A stretch of 64,000 nt of DNA from Microbacterium sp. Yaish 1 (GTDB lineage Bacteria > Actinomycetota > Actinomycetes > Actinomycetales > Microbacteriaceae): the NCBI RefSeq assembly GCF_002245215.1, contig NZ_NPMR01000001.1, positions 1,485,593 through 1,549,592 on the forward strand. The letters are read 5' to 3'. The translations under genes were made by a program, and so were the position numbers. The notes beneath the pieces are model-generated. The model was not told where the DNA came from. It did no database searches and worked only from the letters and a program-made list of their open reading frames with translations. Numbering within the stretch: the stretch's first letter is position 1; each line of letters opens with the position of its first letter. Positions 1 through 9,037 of the stretch are shown in pieces.

Positions 1-1
1 C

Positions 2-388
2 CGCACGCCGGTTGAGATCGACACGTACCGGCCGACCGCGTCGATGAAGAAGCTCCTGATGGCCCGGGATCAGCACTGCCGGTTCCCCGGATGCCGACGG
101 GCCGCGATCCGCTGCGAACTCGACCACACGATCGATCACGCCCTCGGCGGGCACACCCACATCTTCAACCTCGCCCACCTCTGCCAACGGCACCACTCGA
201 TGAAGCAGTTCACCAAGTGGGAGGTCAGGCAGGTCGGCGGCGGGGTCCTCGAATGGACCTCACCCCTGGGACGGGTCTACCGCGAAGACGTCCCCATACC
301 GGCGGTGTGCTTCACCGTCGACACCGCGAACCCGCCGCCGGATGCCGCATCCGGCGCGCCACCCTCGGGACAACTGCCGCCCTTCTGA
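2..388 (+). CDS. HNH endonuclease-domain protein (DUF222/13E12 type), 5' end missing
   Basis: Only the last 128 residues are in the window; the frame is open to the left edge, so the internal ATG at 44 is not a credible start. An HNH fold is visible: CRFPGC about 30 residues in, then the LDHTIDHALGG segment and LCQRHHSMKQ, giving paired Cys and His metal ligands and the catalytic His. This is the C-terminal end of the large DUF222-HNH proteins that Microbacteriaceae carry in many copies. Their biological role is poorly defined; a nuclease activity is inferred from the domain only. It ends 30 bp before a hairpin at 418-434. Confidence 0.85.
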   Translation, partial: RTPVEIDTYRPTASMKKLLMARDQHCRFPGCRRAAIRCELDHTIDHALGGHTHIFNLAHLCQRHHSMKQFTKWEVRQVGGGVLEWTSPLGRVYREDVPIPAVCFTVDTANPPPDAASGAPPSGQLPPF

Positions 389-417
389 CGCCAGCCGCGC
401 CAGTCGATCCGGGACCG

Positions 418-434
418 CCCCGCAGCATGCGGGG
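418..434. terminator. Short perfect hairpin between convergent genes
   Basis: CCCCGCA, a 3-base loop and TGCGGGG form a perfect 7-bp GC stem, followed on the plus strand by TGATATC. It sits between the HNH gene (+) and the LysE gene (-), so it can serve as a bidirectional terminator. There is no T-tract. The remainder of 389-506 shows nothing else I can interpret. Confidence 0.5.
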
Positions 435-506
435 TGATATCCCTGCGTGCGTGCAGCCGCACGGGCGCGCCACCCCAGCCCGTACGAGCGAGCCCTCGCT
501 GGGTCG

Positions 507-1139
507 TCAGCTCTTCGCGCCGGCGAACGCGAGTGTTCCGCCCAGCCCGATCATCATCACGCCTCCCGCGCTCGCGAGCGTCGACATGCGGCGCGGTGAG
601 GTGGCGAACCACGCGCGCGCCGTTCCCGCCGCGAGCGCCCACAGGCTGTCGCTCACCACGGCGAGCACCTGGAAGATCAGGCCGAGCGCGAGGAGCTGCA
701 TCCAGATCGGACCAGCGCCGGGGGCGACGAACTGCGGGAGAGCAGCCACGAAGAACGCGATCGTCTTCGGGTTCGTCACACCGACGACGAATCCCTGAGC
801 AAGCAGGCGCATCGGCGACGTACGCACATTCGACGGCGTGCGCACGTGCGCGTGACGGTGGCGGATCGCCTGCACCCCGAGCCACACGAGATACGCGGCG
901 CCGACGATCTTGATGGCCGTGAAAGCGACGACCGACGACGCGACGATCGCGCCGATCCCGAACGCCACCGCGAGCAGGGCAGGGACGTTCCCGAGCGCGT
1001 TTCCGAGCACGCTCAGCACGCCGGCGCGACGCCCGAGGGCGATCGATCGGCCGATGACGAACAGCACACCGGGGCCTGGGATCACGATGATGACGACAGC
1101 CGCGAGGAGGAACGCCAGCAGGTTCTCGAACGGGATCAC
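507..1139 (-). CDS. LysE/RhtB-family amino-acid exporter
   Basis: A 210-residue inner-membrane protein of the LysE/RhtB family, which exports amino acids or their derivatives; the substrate cannot be read from sequence. The N-terminus has the family signature IPGPGVLFVIGRS (residues about 20-32) in the first membrane helix, and GVTNPKTIAFF lies near residue 120, the second conserved family block. Length is the family norm (about 205-215) with six hydrophobic segments. The start is GTG at 1139; TAGCGT lies exactly 6 bp before it and no Shine-Dalgarno sequence is present, so a leaderless transcript is likely. It stands divergent to the amino-acid ABC importer. Confidence 0.88.
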   Translation of the reverse strand: MIPFENLLAFLLAAVVIIVIPGPGVLFVIGRSIALGRRAGVLSVLGNALGNVPALLAVAFGIGAIVASSVVAFTAIKIVGAAYLVWLGVQAIRHRHAHVRTPSNVRTSPMRLLAQGFVVGVTNPKTIAFFVAALPQFVAPGAGPIWMQLLALGLIFQVLAVVSDSLWALAAGTARAWFATSPRRMSTLASAGGVMMIGLGGTLAFAGAKS

Positions 1140-1295
1140 GAACGAACGCTATCGGCCCGAGGAGTCGCCTGTATTACGCCATGTCTCCGTGCGTGTCGCC
1201 GTGTGTGGCGGCGCCGCGACAGCGGCGCCCGCGCCGCTCTACTGTCGGGCGATCCGCAGCATCCGCTGCATCCGCGCCGTTCCGAGGAGATCCGC

Positions 1296-2324
1296 ATGAC
1301 CGACACCGTCTCGCGCGTCGACCGCAGCATCGGCGACACTGCGCCGACCGCGCCGCGCGTCGATCTCGGCGACATCCCCGTCGTCCGCACGCGGCACTGG
1401 TTCCGCTGGGCGATCGCCGCGATCATCGTGTTCGTCGTCGCGCAGTTCCTGTGGTCGCTCGTGACGAACGAGAACTACGAGTGGGACTACTTCGCGCAGT
1501 ACTTCTTCTCCGACCCCGTGCTGCAGGGACTCGGCCTCACCCTCGTCTACACGGCAGTGTCGGCGACGATCGGATTCCTGCTCGGGACGGTGCTCGCGCT
1601 TGCGCGGCTCGCCAAGTCGCCGTTGCTGAACGCCGCGGCGTGGAGCTTCATCTGGTTCTTCCGCTCGGTCCCCCTCGTGGTGCAGCTCGTCGTCTGGTAC
1701 AACCTCGGCTACCTCTACCCGACGCTCGGGCTCGGCACGCCGTTCACGACCGACTTCTGGATCGTGGAGTTCCCCACCGTCCAGCTCATCAGCGCTTTCG
1801 CAGCGGGCGTGCTCGGCCTGAGCCTTCATCAGGCGGCCTACTCCGCCGAGATCATCCGCGGCGGCCTGCTCTCGGTCGACCAGGGTCAGCTCGAGGCGGC
1901 CGCCGCCCTCGGCATCCCGCCGCGTCGCCGGCTCAGCCGCATCGTGTTGCCGCAGGCCATGCGGTCGATCATCCCGAACGCCACGAACGAGGTGATCGGG
2001 CTCGTCAAGGGCACCTCGGTACTGTTCGTCATCGCGATCCCCGAGCTGTTCTACGCGGTGCAGGTGATTTACAACCGCAACAGCCGCGTCATCCCGCTGC
2101 TGCTCGTCGCGGTGGTCTGGTACACGATCATCACGACGGTGCTCAGCATCCTGCAGTACTACATCGAGCGTCACTATGCGCGCGGATCGGTACGGGTGCT
2201 GCCGCCCACGCCCGTCCAGCGCGCCCGCCATTGGATCGCCGTGCAGTGGGCCCGCCTCGGCGACGACGCCCCGGCACCCCGCCCGCTCGCGGCCAACCAC
2301 GTCACCCCCGGAGGAGAGTCATGA
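1296..2324 (+). CDS. Polar amino-acid ABC transporter permease
   Basis: A 342-residue inner-membrane subunit of a polar amino-acid importer. A cytoplasmic N-terminus of about 40 residues leads to a first helix near residue 45 (WAIAAIIVFVVAQFLWSL), then the HisM/GlnP-type permease domain, with the EAA coupling loop at EAAAALGIPPRRRLSRIVLP, the contact for the ATPase. The ATG at 1296 is chosen because GAGGAGA lies 6 bp upstream; the frame stays open further left but without a better start. Its stop overlaps the ATPase start by 4 bp (ATGA). TACTGT at 1240-1245 is a possible -10 element. Substrate unknown; the partner genes suggest a small amino acid. Confidence 0.9.
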   Translation: MTDTVSRVDRSIGDTAPTAPRVDLGDIPVVRTRHWFRWAIAAIIVFVVAQFLWSLVTNENYEWDYFAQYFFSDPVLQGLGLTLVYTAVSATIGFLLGTVLALARLAKSPLLNAAAWSFIWFFRSVPLVVQLVVWYNLGYLYPTLGLGTPFTTDFWIVEFPTVQLISAFAAGVLGLSLHQAAYSAEIIRGGLLSVDQGQLEAAAALGIPPRRRLSRIVLPQAMRSIIPNATNEVIGLVKGTSVLFVIAIPELFYAVQVIYNRNSRVIPLLLVAVVWYTIITTVLSILQYYIERHYARGSVRVLPPTPVQRARHWIAVQWARLGDDAPAPRPLAANHVTPGGES

Positions 2325-3088
2325 CCCGCGGGCTCGTCGAGATCCACAACGTCCACAAGAGCTACGCCGGCGTCGAGGTGCTCGGCGGCATCGACCTCAC
2401 GGTCGAGCCGGGCGAGGTCGTCGCGATCCTCGGCGCGAGCGGCTCGGGTAAGTCGACCCTGTTGCGCACGATCAACCACCTCGAGACGGTCGATCGCGGA
2501 TCGGTCACGGTCGACGGCGAGTTCATCGGCTACGAGCAGCGGAACGGCAAACTCTACGAGCTGCGCGAGAAGGCGGTGCTCGAACGCCGCACCCAGATCG
2601 GGATCGTCTTCCAGAACTTCAACCTCTTCCCCCACCTCACCGCCCTCGAGAACGTCACCGAGGCGCCCATCGCGCTCGGCCGGCTGTCGAAGGACGACGC
2701 CCGTGAGCTTGCGCTCGGCCTGCTCGACCGCGTCGGGCTCGGCGACAAGGCCGGTCACTATCCGCGCCAGCTCTCGGGCGGGCAGCAGCAGCGCGTCGCG
2801 ATCGCGCGGGCGCTGGCACTCAAGCCCAAGGTGATCCTGTTCGACGAGCCGACGAGCGCACTCGACCCCGAGCTCGTCGGTGAGGTGCTCGACGTCATCC
2901 GAGACCTCGCGCAGCTCGGCACGACGCTCATCATCGTCACTCACGAGATCGGGTTCGCCCGCGAGGTCGCCGACCGCGTCGTGTTCCTCGACGGCGGCCG
3001 GATCATCGAGCAGGGCCCGCCCGCCGAGGTGCTCGTCGCGCCGAAGCACCCCCGCGTGCAGGAGTTCCTCGCCAAGGTCCTCGCCTGA
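2321..3088 (+). CDS. Amino-acid ABC transporter ATP-binding protein
   Basis: A 255-residue ABC ATPase that powers the neighbouring permease. Walker A is GASGSGKST near residues 38-46, the signature LSGGQQQR near 147-154, Walker [15 protein letters not shown] near 167-180, and the H-loop His in IIVTHE. It belongs to the GlnQ/HisP class by length and by its C-terminal [10 protein letters not shown] segment. A modest insert (residues about 68-86, containing [16 protein letters not shown]) follows the Walker A region; such inserts occur in actinobacterial members. Start ATG 2321 has GGAGGAGA just upstream and overlaps the permease stop. Confidence 0.93.
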   Translation: MTRGLVEIHNVHKSYAGVEVLGGIDLTVEPGEVVAILGASGSGKSTLLRTINHLETVDRGSVTVDGEFIGYEQRNGKLYELREKAVLERRTQIGIVFQNFNLFPHLTALENVTEAPIALGRLSKDDARELALGLLDRVGLGDKAGHYPRQLSGGQQQRVAIARALALKPKVILFDEPTSALDPELVGEVLDVIRDLAQLGTTLIIVTHEIGFAREVADRVVFLDGGRIIEQGPPAEVLVAPKHPRVQEFLAKVLA

Positions 3089-3137
3089 GCTTCCCCCACC
3101 CCACCCGCACCCCACCTTTTCGAGAGAGACCCACAGC

Positions 3138-4130
3138 ATGGCCATCAGCAAGAAGCAGGGCATCGCCGCCGGACTCGGCGTCGTCGCGGTCGCGGCGATC
3201 GTCGGCGGCATCGTCACCGCCGTGAACCTCAACCGGCCCGCCGAGGCCGAGGCCGCCGCGCCCGCACCCACGACGGCGAACGTCGCGACCGACGACATCC
3301 ACTGGGTGCACCTCGACGAACCCGTCGCCGAGGCCGTCGCCGCTCTCGAGGCGAGCGGGTTCGAGCCCGTCGAAGAGGGGAAGTTGACCGTCGCCCACTC
3401 CGCCTACCTGCCGCCGCTCGGCTACATCCCCGAGGGCGAGACCGCGGCCGCCGGAACCGAGCCCAACATCGGATCGCTCATCGCCGAAGCGCTCGGCCTT
3501 GAGTACAACCCGGTGGTCGTCGCGTGGGCCGATTGGCCCCTCGGCATCCAGTCGGGCAAGTACGACCTCATCACCTCGAACGTCACCGTCACGGAAGAGC
3601 GCAAGGAGCTCTACGACTTCGCGAGCTACCGCGAAGACCTGCTCGGCTTCTACGTCCGCTCCGACAGCGACATCGACAAGATCGAGGAAGCCGCCGACAT
3701 CTCGGGCCTGAAGATCGTCGTCGGCTCGGGCACCAACCAGGAGCAGGTGCTGCTCGCCTGGAACGAGGAGCTCGAAGCTGCCGGCGAGGCTCCCGCCGAG
3801 CTGCAGTACTACGACGACAACGCCGCCGCCGTCCTCGCGCTGCAGTCCGGCCGCGTCGACGCGACCTTCGGCCCCAACGCAACCTCGGCCTGGTCGGCCC
3901 GGGAGACCGGCGACACCAAGCTCGTCGGCCTCGTGCCCGGCGGCTGGCCGCAGACCGCGAACATCGCCGCGGCCACGGCCAAGGGGAGCGGCCTGATCGA
4001 GCCGGTGTCGATCGCGCTCAACGCCATCATCGAAGGCGGCCAGTACGACGAGGTCCTCGAGACCTGGGGGCTCGAGTCCGAGCGCGTCGAGAAGAGCGAG
4101 ATCAACCCGCCCGGACTCCCTGCGTCGTGA
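3138..4130 (+). CDS. Amino-acid ABC transporter substrate-binding protein
   Basis: A 330-residue extracellular receptor for the importer encoded just upstream (49 bp gap, GAGAGAGA ribosome site). The N-terminus MAISKKQ followed by a long Ala/Val/Gly segment is a signal peptide or anchor; no lipobox Cys is seen, unlike many Gram-positive receptors. The SBP_bac_3 fold is recognisable: NIGSLIAEALGLE, the hinge region around YDLITSNVTVTEERKELYDF, then the second lobe with VVGSGTNQEQVLLAWN. The two-lobed length is normal. The ligand is likely a polar amino acid; nothing in the sequence fixes which. Confidence 0.9.
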   Translation: MAISKKQGIAAGLGVVAVAAIVGGIVTAVNLNRPAEAEAAAPAPTTANVATDDIHWVHLDEPVAEAVAALEASGFEPVEEGKLTVAHSAYLPPLGYIPEGETAAAGTEPNIGSLIAEALGLEYNPVVVAWADWPLGIQSGKYDLITSNVTVTEERKELYDFASYREDLLGFYVRSDSDIDKIEEAADISGLKIVVGSGTNQEQVLLAWNEELEAAGEAPAELQYYDDNAAAVLALQSGRVDATFGPNATSAWSARETGDTKLVGLVPGGWPQTANIAAATAKGSGLIEPVSIALNAIIEGGQYDEVLETWGLESERVEKSEINPPGLPAS

Positions 4131-4160
4131 TCGGGTCTCGGTGAGAGGTAGCGTCACCTC

Positions 4161-5252
4161 GTGACTTCGACCGCGACAGCGCTCACCATCCGGCTCGTCC
4201 GCACCGAGGAGTTCGCTCGGGCGGGCGAGCTGACCGCGCGTGCCTACCAGCACAGCTACGGTGAGCTCTCGGAGCAGTACCTCGCCTCGTTGCGCGACGT
4301 CGCCGCCCGCGTGCGGAGCGGAGATGTGTGGGTCGCCCTGGATGACGGCGGGCATGCCGCGGGGGCCGGGGAGGCCGCGGGCGAGCCCGAGATCGTCGGG
4401 ACAGTCTGGGTCGCTCGGCCCAACCGGCCGCTCGCCGGGGTCGCGCAGCCCGGTGAGACGGACTTCCGCCAGCTCGCCGTCGCCCCTGAAGCCCGGGGCC
4501 GCGGGGTCGGCGAGGCGCTCACCCGGCACGTCATCGAGCTGGCCCGGCAACGCGGATCCCACCGTGTGGTCATGAACAGCGGGCCGGAGATGACCGCGGC
4601 GCACGCCCTGTACGCCAAGCTCGGCTTCACGCGCCTGCCCGAGCGCGAGGGGCGGTTCGAGGTCGAGCCCGGCCGCTTCATCGACCTGCTCGCGTTCGGA
4701 TACGACCTCGCGCCGGAGCCCGCCGCGTCGGCCGACGCCACTGCCGGCGGCTCGGCCACGACGTGGCTGTTCGAGCACATCGACTACGACGACCCGCGTG
4801 CCGTGGCGCTCCGCGCCGAGATGGACCGCGAGGTCGGCCCGCGCTACGCCGACCGGTTCGACGACGCCGACCCCGAAGCCGCTGCCCGGTCCGCCCGCGC
4901 CTTCGCGATCGACCCCGCGACGATCGTGGCGACGGTGCTCGTGACGGATGCCGCGGGCGCGGCCGTCGGCCACGGCGCACTGCGCGACCTCGAGCACGAC
5001 GGCATCCGCGACCTCGAGATCAAGCGCGTGTATGTGCACCCTCGGGCTCGCGGCCTCGGTGCGAGCCGTGCGCTGCTCGCCGAGCTCGAGCGCATCGCCC
5101 GCGACCGGGGCGCGGAACGCGTCATCCTGCAGACCGGCGACCGCCAGCACGACGCCGTCGAGCTCTACGAACGCCTCGGCTACACGCCCATCCCGATCTA
5201 CGCCCCGTACACCGAGTACGCCTTCTCCCGCTGCTTCGCCAAGCCCCTGTAG
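4161..5252 (+). CDS. Tandem-domain GNAT N-acetyltransferase
   Basis: A 363-residue protein with two GNAT domains in tandem. The first (about residues 10-175) carries the acetyl-CoA loop motif VAPEARGRGVGEALT; the second (about 195-363) has VHPRARGLGASRALL. Both retain the Arg/Gly loop, so both may bind acetyl-CoA. The acceptor is unknown; placement behind an amino-acid importer suggests acetylation of an amino acid or amine, an inference only. The GTG start at 4161 has TAGCGT 6 bp upstream and no Shine-Dalgarno, so it probably has its own leaderless promoter in addition to any read-through from the transporter operon. Confidence 0.85.
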   Translation: MTSTATALTIRLVRTEEFARAGELTARAYQHSYGELSEQYLASLRDVAARVRSGDVWVALDDGGHAAGAGEAAGEPEIVGTVWVARPNRPLAGVAQPGETDFRQLAVAPEARGRGVGEALTRHVIELARQRGSHRVVMNSGPEMTAAHALYAKLGFTRLPEREGRFEVEPGRFIDLLAFGYDLAPEPAASADATAGGSATTWLFEHIDYDDPRAVALRAEMDREVGPRYADRFDDADPEAAARSARAFAIDPATIVATVLVTDAAGAAVGHGALRDLEHDGIRDLEIKRVYVHPRARGLGASRALLAELERIARDRGAERVILQTGDRQHDAVELYERLGYTPIPIYAPYTEYAFSRCFAKPL

Positions 5253-5281
5253 CCCCGCGCCCCCGCGCCCCGCCGCCGAGC

Positions 5282-5327
5282 ACGCACCGTCTCCGTGAGC
5301 ACGTACGGTGCAGGGTGCGTTCTCGCG
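5282..5327. repeat. Repeat family C, copy 1 (intergenic inverted repeat)
   Basis: The block ACGCACCGT (5282-5290), 21 bp, then AGGGTGCGTTCTCGCG (5312-5327) recurs at 49933-49978 with the same 21-bp spacing. Here the inner part also forms a stem (GCACCGT 5284-5290 with ACGGTGC 5305-5311). A second degenerate GGTGCGTTTTCGC follows at 5333-5345. It lies downstream of the acetyltransferase stop, as expected for a transcription-end element. Confidence 0.7.
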
Positions 5328-5439
5328 TTGCGGGTGCGTTTTCGCTGCATCATCCGGGTCGGATTTCCATCCGTTGCGGGCTCGGCGACGAAGACACTAA
5401 GCACGGTAGGAGTGATCTGCCGATCGAGAGGCGACAGCG

Positions 5440-7071
5440 ATGGCGAAATCGACCGCATCCGCGAACGAGGCGAAGACCCGGCGCTGGGTCTGGGGCCTCT
5501 GGAGCGCGCTCGCCGGCATCGTCAGCGCGGCCGCCTTCCTCGCCGTCGCCGAGCTGATCGCACTCCTCGTCGCGCGCGAGAGCAGCCCGATCCTCGCCGT
5601 AGGCGCCTTCGTCATCGACATCGTGCCGCAGCCCCTCAAGGAGTTCGCGATCGCGACCTTCGGCTCGGCCGACAAGATCGTCCTGCTGGGCAGCCTCGCG
5701 CTCGCCGTCGTCATCGCCGCCGCGATCGCCGGCATCCTGCAGTTCTTCGTCCGGCCCTTCGGCGTCATCGTCATCGCCCTCGCCGGCGTCATCTCGACCG
5801 CGGCGATCATCACCCGAACCGGCGCCAGCCCCCTCGCGTTCGTGCCGCCCGTGATCGGGACGCTCGTCGGGATGCTCGTCCTCGTGTTCCTCATCACGCG
5901 CCTCCGTCGGTGGGCGGGCGCCGCGGATGCCGCCGATGCTGGCGCCCCCGCCGCCACCCCCGCCGACACCCCCGCCGCGGATGCCGCGGAGCAGCGTGGG
6001 CTCGGCCGCCGCTCGTTCCTCGTCGCGACGGGAGGCGTCGGCATCGCCGCGGTCATCGTCGGCGTCGGTGCACGTTTGCTCAACGCGACGTCCGCGTCGG
6101 TCGACGCGCTCCGCCGCGAGCTGCGCATCCCCGAGCCGCGGTCGACCGTCACCATCCCCGACGGCGCCGAGCTCGAGGTCGAGGGCATCTCACCGCTCAT
6201 CACCCCGAACGCGGACTTCTACCGTGTCGACACGGCGCTCACCGTGCCGTCGGTCGACCCGAACACGTGGCGCCTCGTCATCGACGGCATGGTCGATCAG
6301 CGTGTCGAGCTGAGCTTCGACGACCTCGTCGGCATGGGCCTCGACGAGTACGCCGTGACGCTCACCTGCGTCTCGAACGAGGTCGGCGGCGGGCTCGTGG
6401 GCAACGCCATCTGGCAGGGCGTTCCGATCCGCGACATCCTGCGCATGGCGGGCCCGCAGGCGGGCGCCGACATGGTGCTCTCGAAGAGCGTCGACGGCTA
6501 CACGGCATCCACCCCGCTCGACGCCCTCACCGACGACGCGCGCGACGCGATCTTCGCGGTCAGGATGAACGGCGAGCCGCTGCCGCTCGAGCACGGATTC
6601 CCGGTGCGCATGGTCGTGCCCGGGCTCTACGGCTACGTCTCGGCGACGAAGTGGGTCACCGAGCTCAAGGTCACGACCTTCGAGGCCGATGAGGCCTACT
6701 GGACCCCGCGCGGATACGCAGCCGAAGCGCCGATCAAGTTCTCCTCCCGCATCGACACCCCGCGCACCGGTACCCCGGTCGCCGCGGGAACCGTCGCGAT
6801 CGCGGGAATGGCGTGGGCACAGACCGTGGGCATCGAGCGGGTCGAGGTGCGCATCGACGACGGCGACTGGCAGGCCGCGACGCTCTCCACCCCCATCAAC
6901 GCCGACACCTGGGTGCAGTGGGTGCTCGAGTGGCAGGCCGAAGCGGGCACCCACTACGTCGAGGTGCGCGCCGTCAACAAGAACGGCGACACGCAGATCG
7001 AGGAGCGCGCCCCCATCGCCCCCGACGGCTCGAGCGGCTGGCAGCGCGTCCTGGTGACGGTCTCGGCCTGA
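5440..7071 (+). CDS. Membrane-anchored molybdopterin-dependent oxidoreductase (sulfite-oxidase/YedY type)
   Basis: A 543-residue protein. Residues about 20-155 form four hydrophobic segments, followed by an Ala/Pro linker and a second RR-containing segment (GRRSFLVATGGVG) that reads as a Tat-like anchor. The extracellular catalytic domain follows, with the molybdenum-ligand Cys in LTCVSNEVGGG near residue 310. The C-terminal about 110 residues match the Ig-like dimerisation domain (VEVRIDDGDWQ, HYVEVRAVNKNGD). The family oxidises sulfite or reduces oxidised methionine; which applies here is unknown. Start ATG 5440 has GAGAGG about 10 bp upstream. The membrane domain in place of a heme subunit is typical of actinobacterial members. 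Confidence 0.88.
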   Translation: MAKSTASANEAKTRRWVWGLWSALAGIVSAAAFLAVAELIALLVARESSPILAVGAFVIDIVPQPLKEFAIATFGSADKIVLLGSLALAVVIAAAIAGILQFFVRPFGVIVIALAGVISTAAIITRTGASPLAFVPPVIGTLVGMLVLVFLITRLRRWAGAADAADAGAPAATPADTPAADAAEQRGLGRRSFLVATGGVGIAAVIVGVGARLLNATSASVDALRRELRIPEPRSTVTIPDGAELEVEGISPLITPNADFYRVDTALTVPSVDPNTWRLVIDGMVDQRVELSFDDLVGMGLDEYAVTLTCVSNEVGGGLVGNAIWQGVPIRDILRMAGPQAGADMVLSKSVDGYTASTPLDALTDDARDAIFAVRMNGEPLPLEHGFPVRMVVPGLYGYVSATKWVTELKVTTFEADEAYWTPRGYAAEAPIKFSSRIDTPRTGTPVAAGTVAIAGMAWAQTVGIERVEVRIDDGDWQAATLSTPINADTWVQWVLEWQAEAGTHYVEVRAVNKNGDTQIEERAPIAPDGSSGWQRVLVTVSA

Positions 7072-7084
7072 CCCCCGGCTCCCC

Positions 7085-9037
7085 CTACCTCCACCGTCGA
7101 CTCGCCACGAAAGACGGATCTCGGACCCCCCGCATCCGCGCTCTCTGGCGACTCGACGGGGCGAGCGCCGAAGCCGCGTCGAGGACGGCATCGACGATCG
7201 CACCGGCCGTGCGGTCGGTCTGGCGGATCGACAGGGCATTCGAGTTCGGGCGGGTGAACGCACCGCCCTCCGGAAGCGACGTGAAAGCGCCGAGCGCGAA
7301 GACGGATGCCGTCGGCGCACCGTCCGCCGTCAGCACCCGGCCGTCCGCGTCGGTCAGTATCCGCAGCCCGGTGCCCTGCCGCCGGGCGAGCGCACGCAGC
7401 ACGGGATTATCGCTGAGAGCGGCGCCGGCTCCGGGCAGCCACGCGTCGACGAGGCTGCGGGCGACCGTCTCGCCGGGGACGCGGCGGCTCGAGGCGACGA
7501 ACCCGTGCCCCGGTTCGACGCGCACGTCGACGTCCGGTCCGAGGAACCGCACGACCCCAGCGTCGGCCAGGGCGAGGAGCTCGCGGAGGCGATGCGGGGG
7601 CGGCCCGCTGGCGACGTAGCTGAAGAAGGTGTGCCACCGCACCGGCAGCGACATCGTCCGCGAGTGCTCGTTCCATCGTTCCGCGGGGATCTCGGCAAGC
7701 GCGAGGAACGACAGCAGCGCAGCGAGGAAGACGCCCTGCGCGGCGCTGCGTTCCGGGGTCGTGCGCAGCTGCAGGTCGGTGGCGATGTGCGCGCGCACCC
7801 GTTGGTGCGCGTCCTCGCGGTCCTCGAAGGTCGCCTCGGCGAACGGCCGGTCGAGCGACGCGACGTCGAACCGGTCGAGGGGGTCGGGAACCGCCGCCGC
7901 GATCGCGTCGAGCAGGGCGGGGTCGTCCCACGCGTGGGACTGCAGCACCGCGCGGAACGTCGGCCAATCGCCCGCGACGCGATCGGGATGCCCGGTGAAC
8001 AGCTCGCGGTAGTGCCCGTGCAGCAGCTCGCCTGCGATGAGCGGCCAGACATCCGCTTCGAAGTCGACCTCGCGGGGCCGCGCGAGCAGCGCATCGACGG
8101 CCGCAGGCGTCAGCACCTCGCGCTGGGGTGCATCGCCGCGCAGCATCGACGACACCTTGGAACGGTAGGGCACGCCGCGCCGCGATCCGAGGTGCAGGCG
8201 CGGCTCGCTTCCCGACGGCACGTACCGCATCCCGTCGCGGTCCTCGAGAAAGCGACCCCCGCGGCCCTGGGTCAGCAGCACGACGAGGTCGACCGCGGCC
8301 AGCCCCATGCCGCGCACGATCACGTCCTCTCCGGGAGCAAGGCCGGACAGGTCCGCATCGGCGGTGAAGGCGGGCGGCACATATTGCAGCCGCTCGCGGT
8401 GCGCTCGGGCGATGAGGCGGGCGGTCGCCGCATCCGGTTCGCGTCCGTTGTGACCGACCGCGTAGACGACCGCGTCGGCGTCGAGCTCGAGCCCGTTCGC
8501 CAGCGTGACCCGGTTCGCCTCGCTCACCTGCACCACCGCGTCGCGGCGCCATCGCACCGTGACGCCCGGGGGCGCCTCGGCGACCGTGCGGCGGAAGAAC
8601 CACTCCAGGTAGTAGCTGTGCAGGCGCCGCGTGGGAAAGCTGTCGCCGCGCAGCCCGCGCGCCTCGGCCGCCACCACCTCGTCGTCGATCTCGATGCCCC
8701 GTCCGGCCGCGGCCAGCTCGCCGCTGCGCCAGAGTTCGGCCCATTCGATGAGCGAGGGCCCCGGACGGATCGGCCCATCGATCGCGCAGCTGTCGTCGGT
8801 GAAGACCGTGACGTCGCGCGCCATCGAGTTGAGCTTCAGCAGCGGCGACTGCGCTCGCCGCCAGATCCGGCCGCCGCCCGGCGGGTGCGGGTCGATCAGC
8901 TCGACGTGCAGGCGCGGAGCGCCGACCGCGCGTGCGTCGGCCGCGCCCGCGGTGACGCCGAACCGCGCGACGATCCGCTCGAGGAGCATGATCGCGCGCG
9001 GGCCGGCACCCACGAAGACGAGCCGGTGCACGCTCAC
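7085..9037 (-). CDS. FAD/NAD(P)-binding protein
   Basis: A 650-residue cytoplasmic flavoprotein of the FAD-NAD(P)-binding family. The dinucleotide motif VFVGAGPRAIMLLERI is at residues about 6-21, and a second nucleotide-binding region (VYAVGHNGREPD, IVRGMGLAAVDLVVLL) is near residues 190-250. No substrate is known for this family. Start GTG 9037 overlaps the stop of the upstream monooxygenase gene (GTGA), so it is translationally coupled and probably serves the two flavin-dependent monooxygenases. Its last about 24 residues are encoded inside repeat B (7093-7160), suggesting that the original stop codon was lost or that the repeat was recruited as a tail. It converges on the oxidoreductase gene, 13 bp apart. 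Confidence 0.85.
   Translation of the reverse strand: MSVHRLVFVGAGPRAIMLLERIVARFGVTAGAADARAVGAPRLHVELIDPHPPGGGRIWRRAQSPLLKLNSMARDVTVFTDDSCAIDGPIRPGPSLIEWAELWRSGELAAAGRGIEIDDEVVAAEARGLRGDSFPTRRLHSYYLEWFFRRTVAEAPPGVTVRWRRDAVVQVSEANRVTLANGLELDADAVVYAVGHNGREPDAATARLIARAHRERLQYVPPAFTADADLSGLAPGEDVIVRGMGLAAVDLVVLLTQGRGGRFLEDRDGMRYVPSGSEPRLHLGSRRGVPYRSKVSSMLRGDAPQREVLTPAAVDALLARPREVDFEADVWPLIAGELLHGHYRELFTGHPDRVAGDWPTFRAVLQSHAWDDPALLDAIAAAVPDPLDRFDVASLDRPFAEATFEDREDAHQRVRAHIATDLQLRTTPERSAAQGVFLAALLSFLALAEIPAERWNEHSRTMSLPVRWHTFFSYVASGPPPHRLRELLALADAGVVRFLGPDVDVRVEPGHGFVASSRRVPGETVARSLVDAWLPGAGAALSDNPVLRALARRQGTGLRILTDADGRVLTADGAPTASVFALGAFTSLPEGGAFTRPNSNALSIRQTDRTAGAIVDAVLDAASALAPSSRQRARMRGVRDPSFVASRRWR
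7093..7160. repeat. Repeat family B, copy 1 (inverted repeat inside a gene end)
   Basis: Arms CCGTCGACTCGCCA (from 7094) and TGGCGACTCGACGG (to 7159) are near-perfect inverse complements; a matching element lies at 27001-27066. The copy lies between the ends of two convergent genes, but the minus-strand flavoprotein frame runs through it, so it doubles as coding sequence. Confidence 0.75.

Noticed and set aside
846..1295. Upstream in-frame extension of the amino-acid permease
   Set aside because: The extra 150 residues are Arg/Asp/Glu-rich shadow of the LysE gene on the other strand; GAGGAGA before ATG 1296 marks the start.
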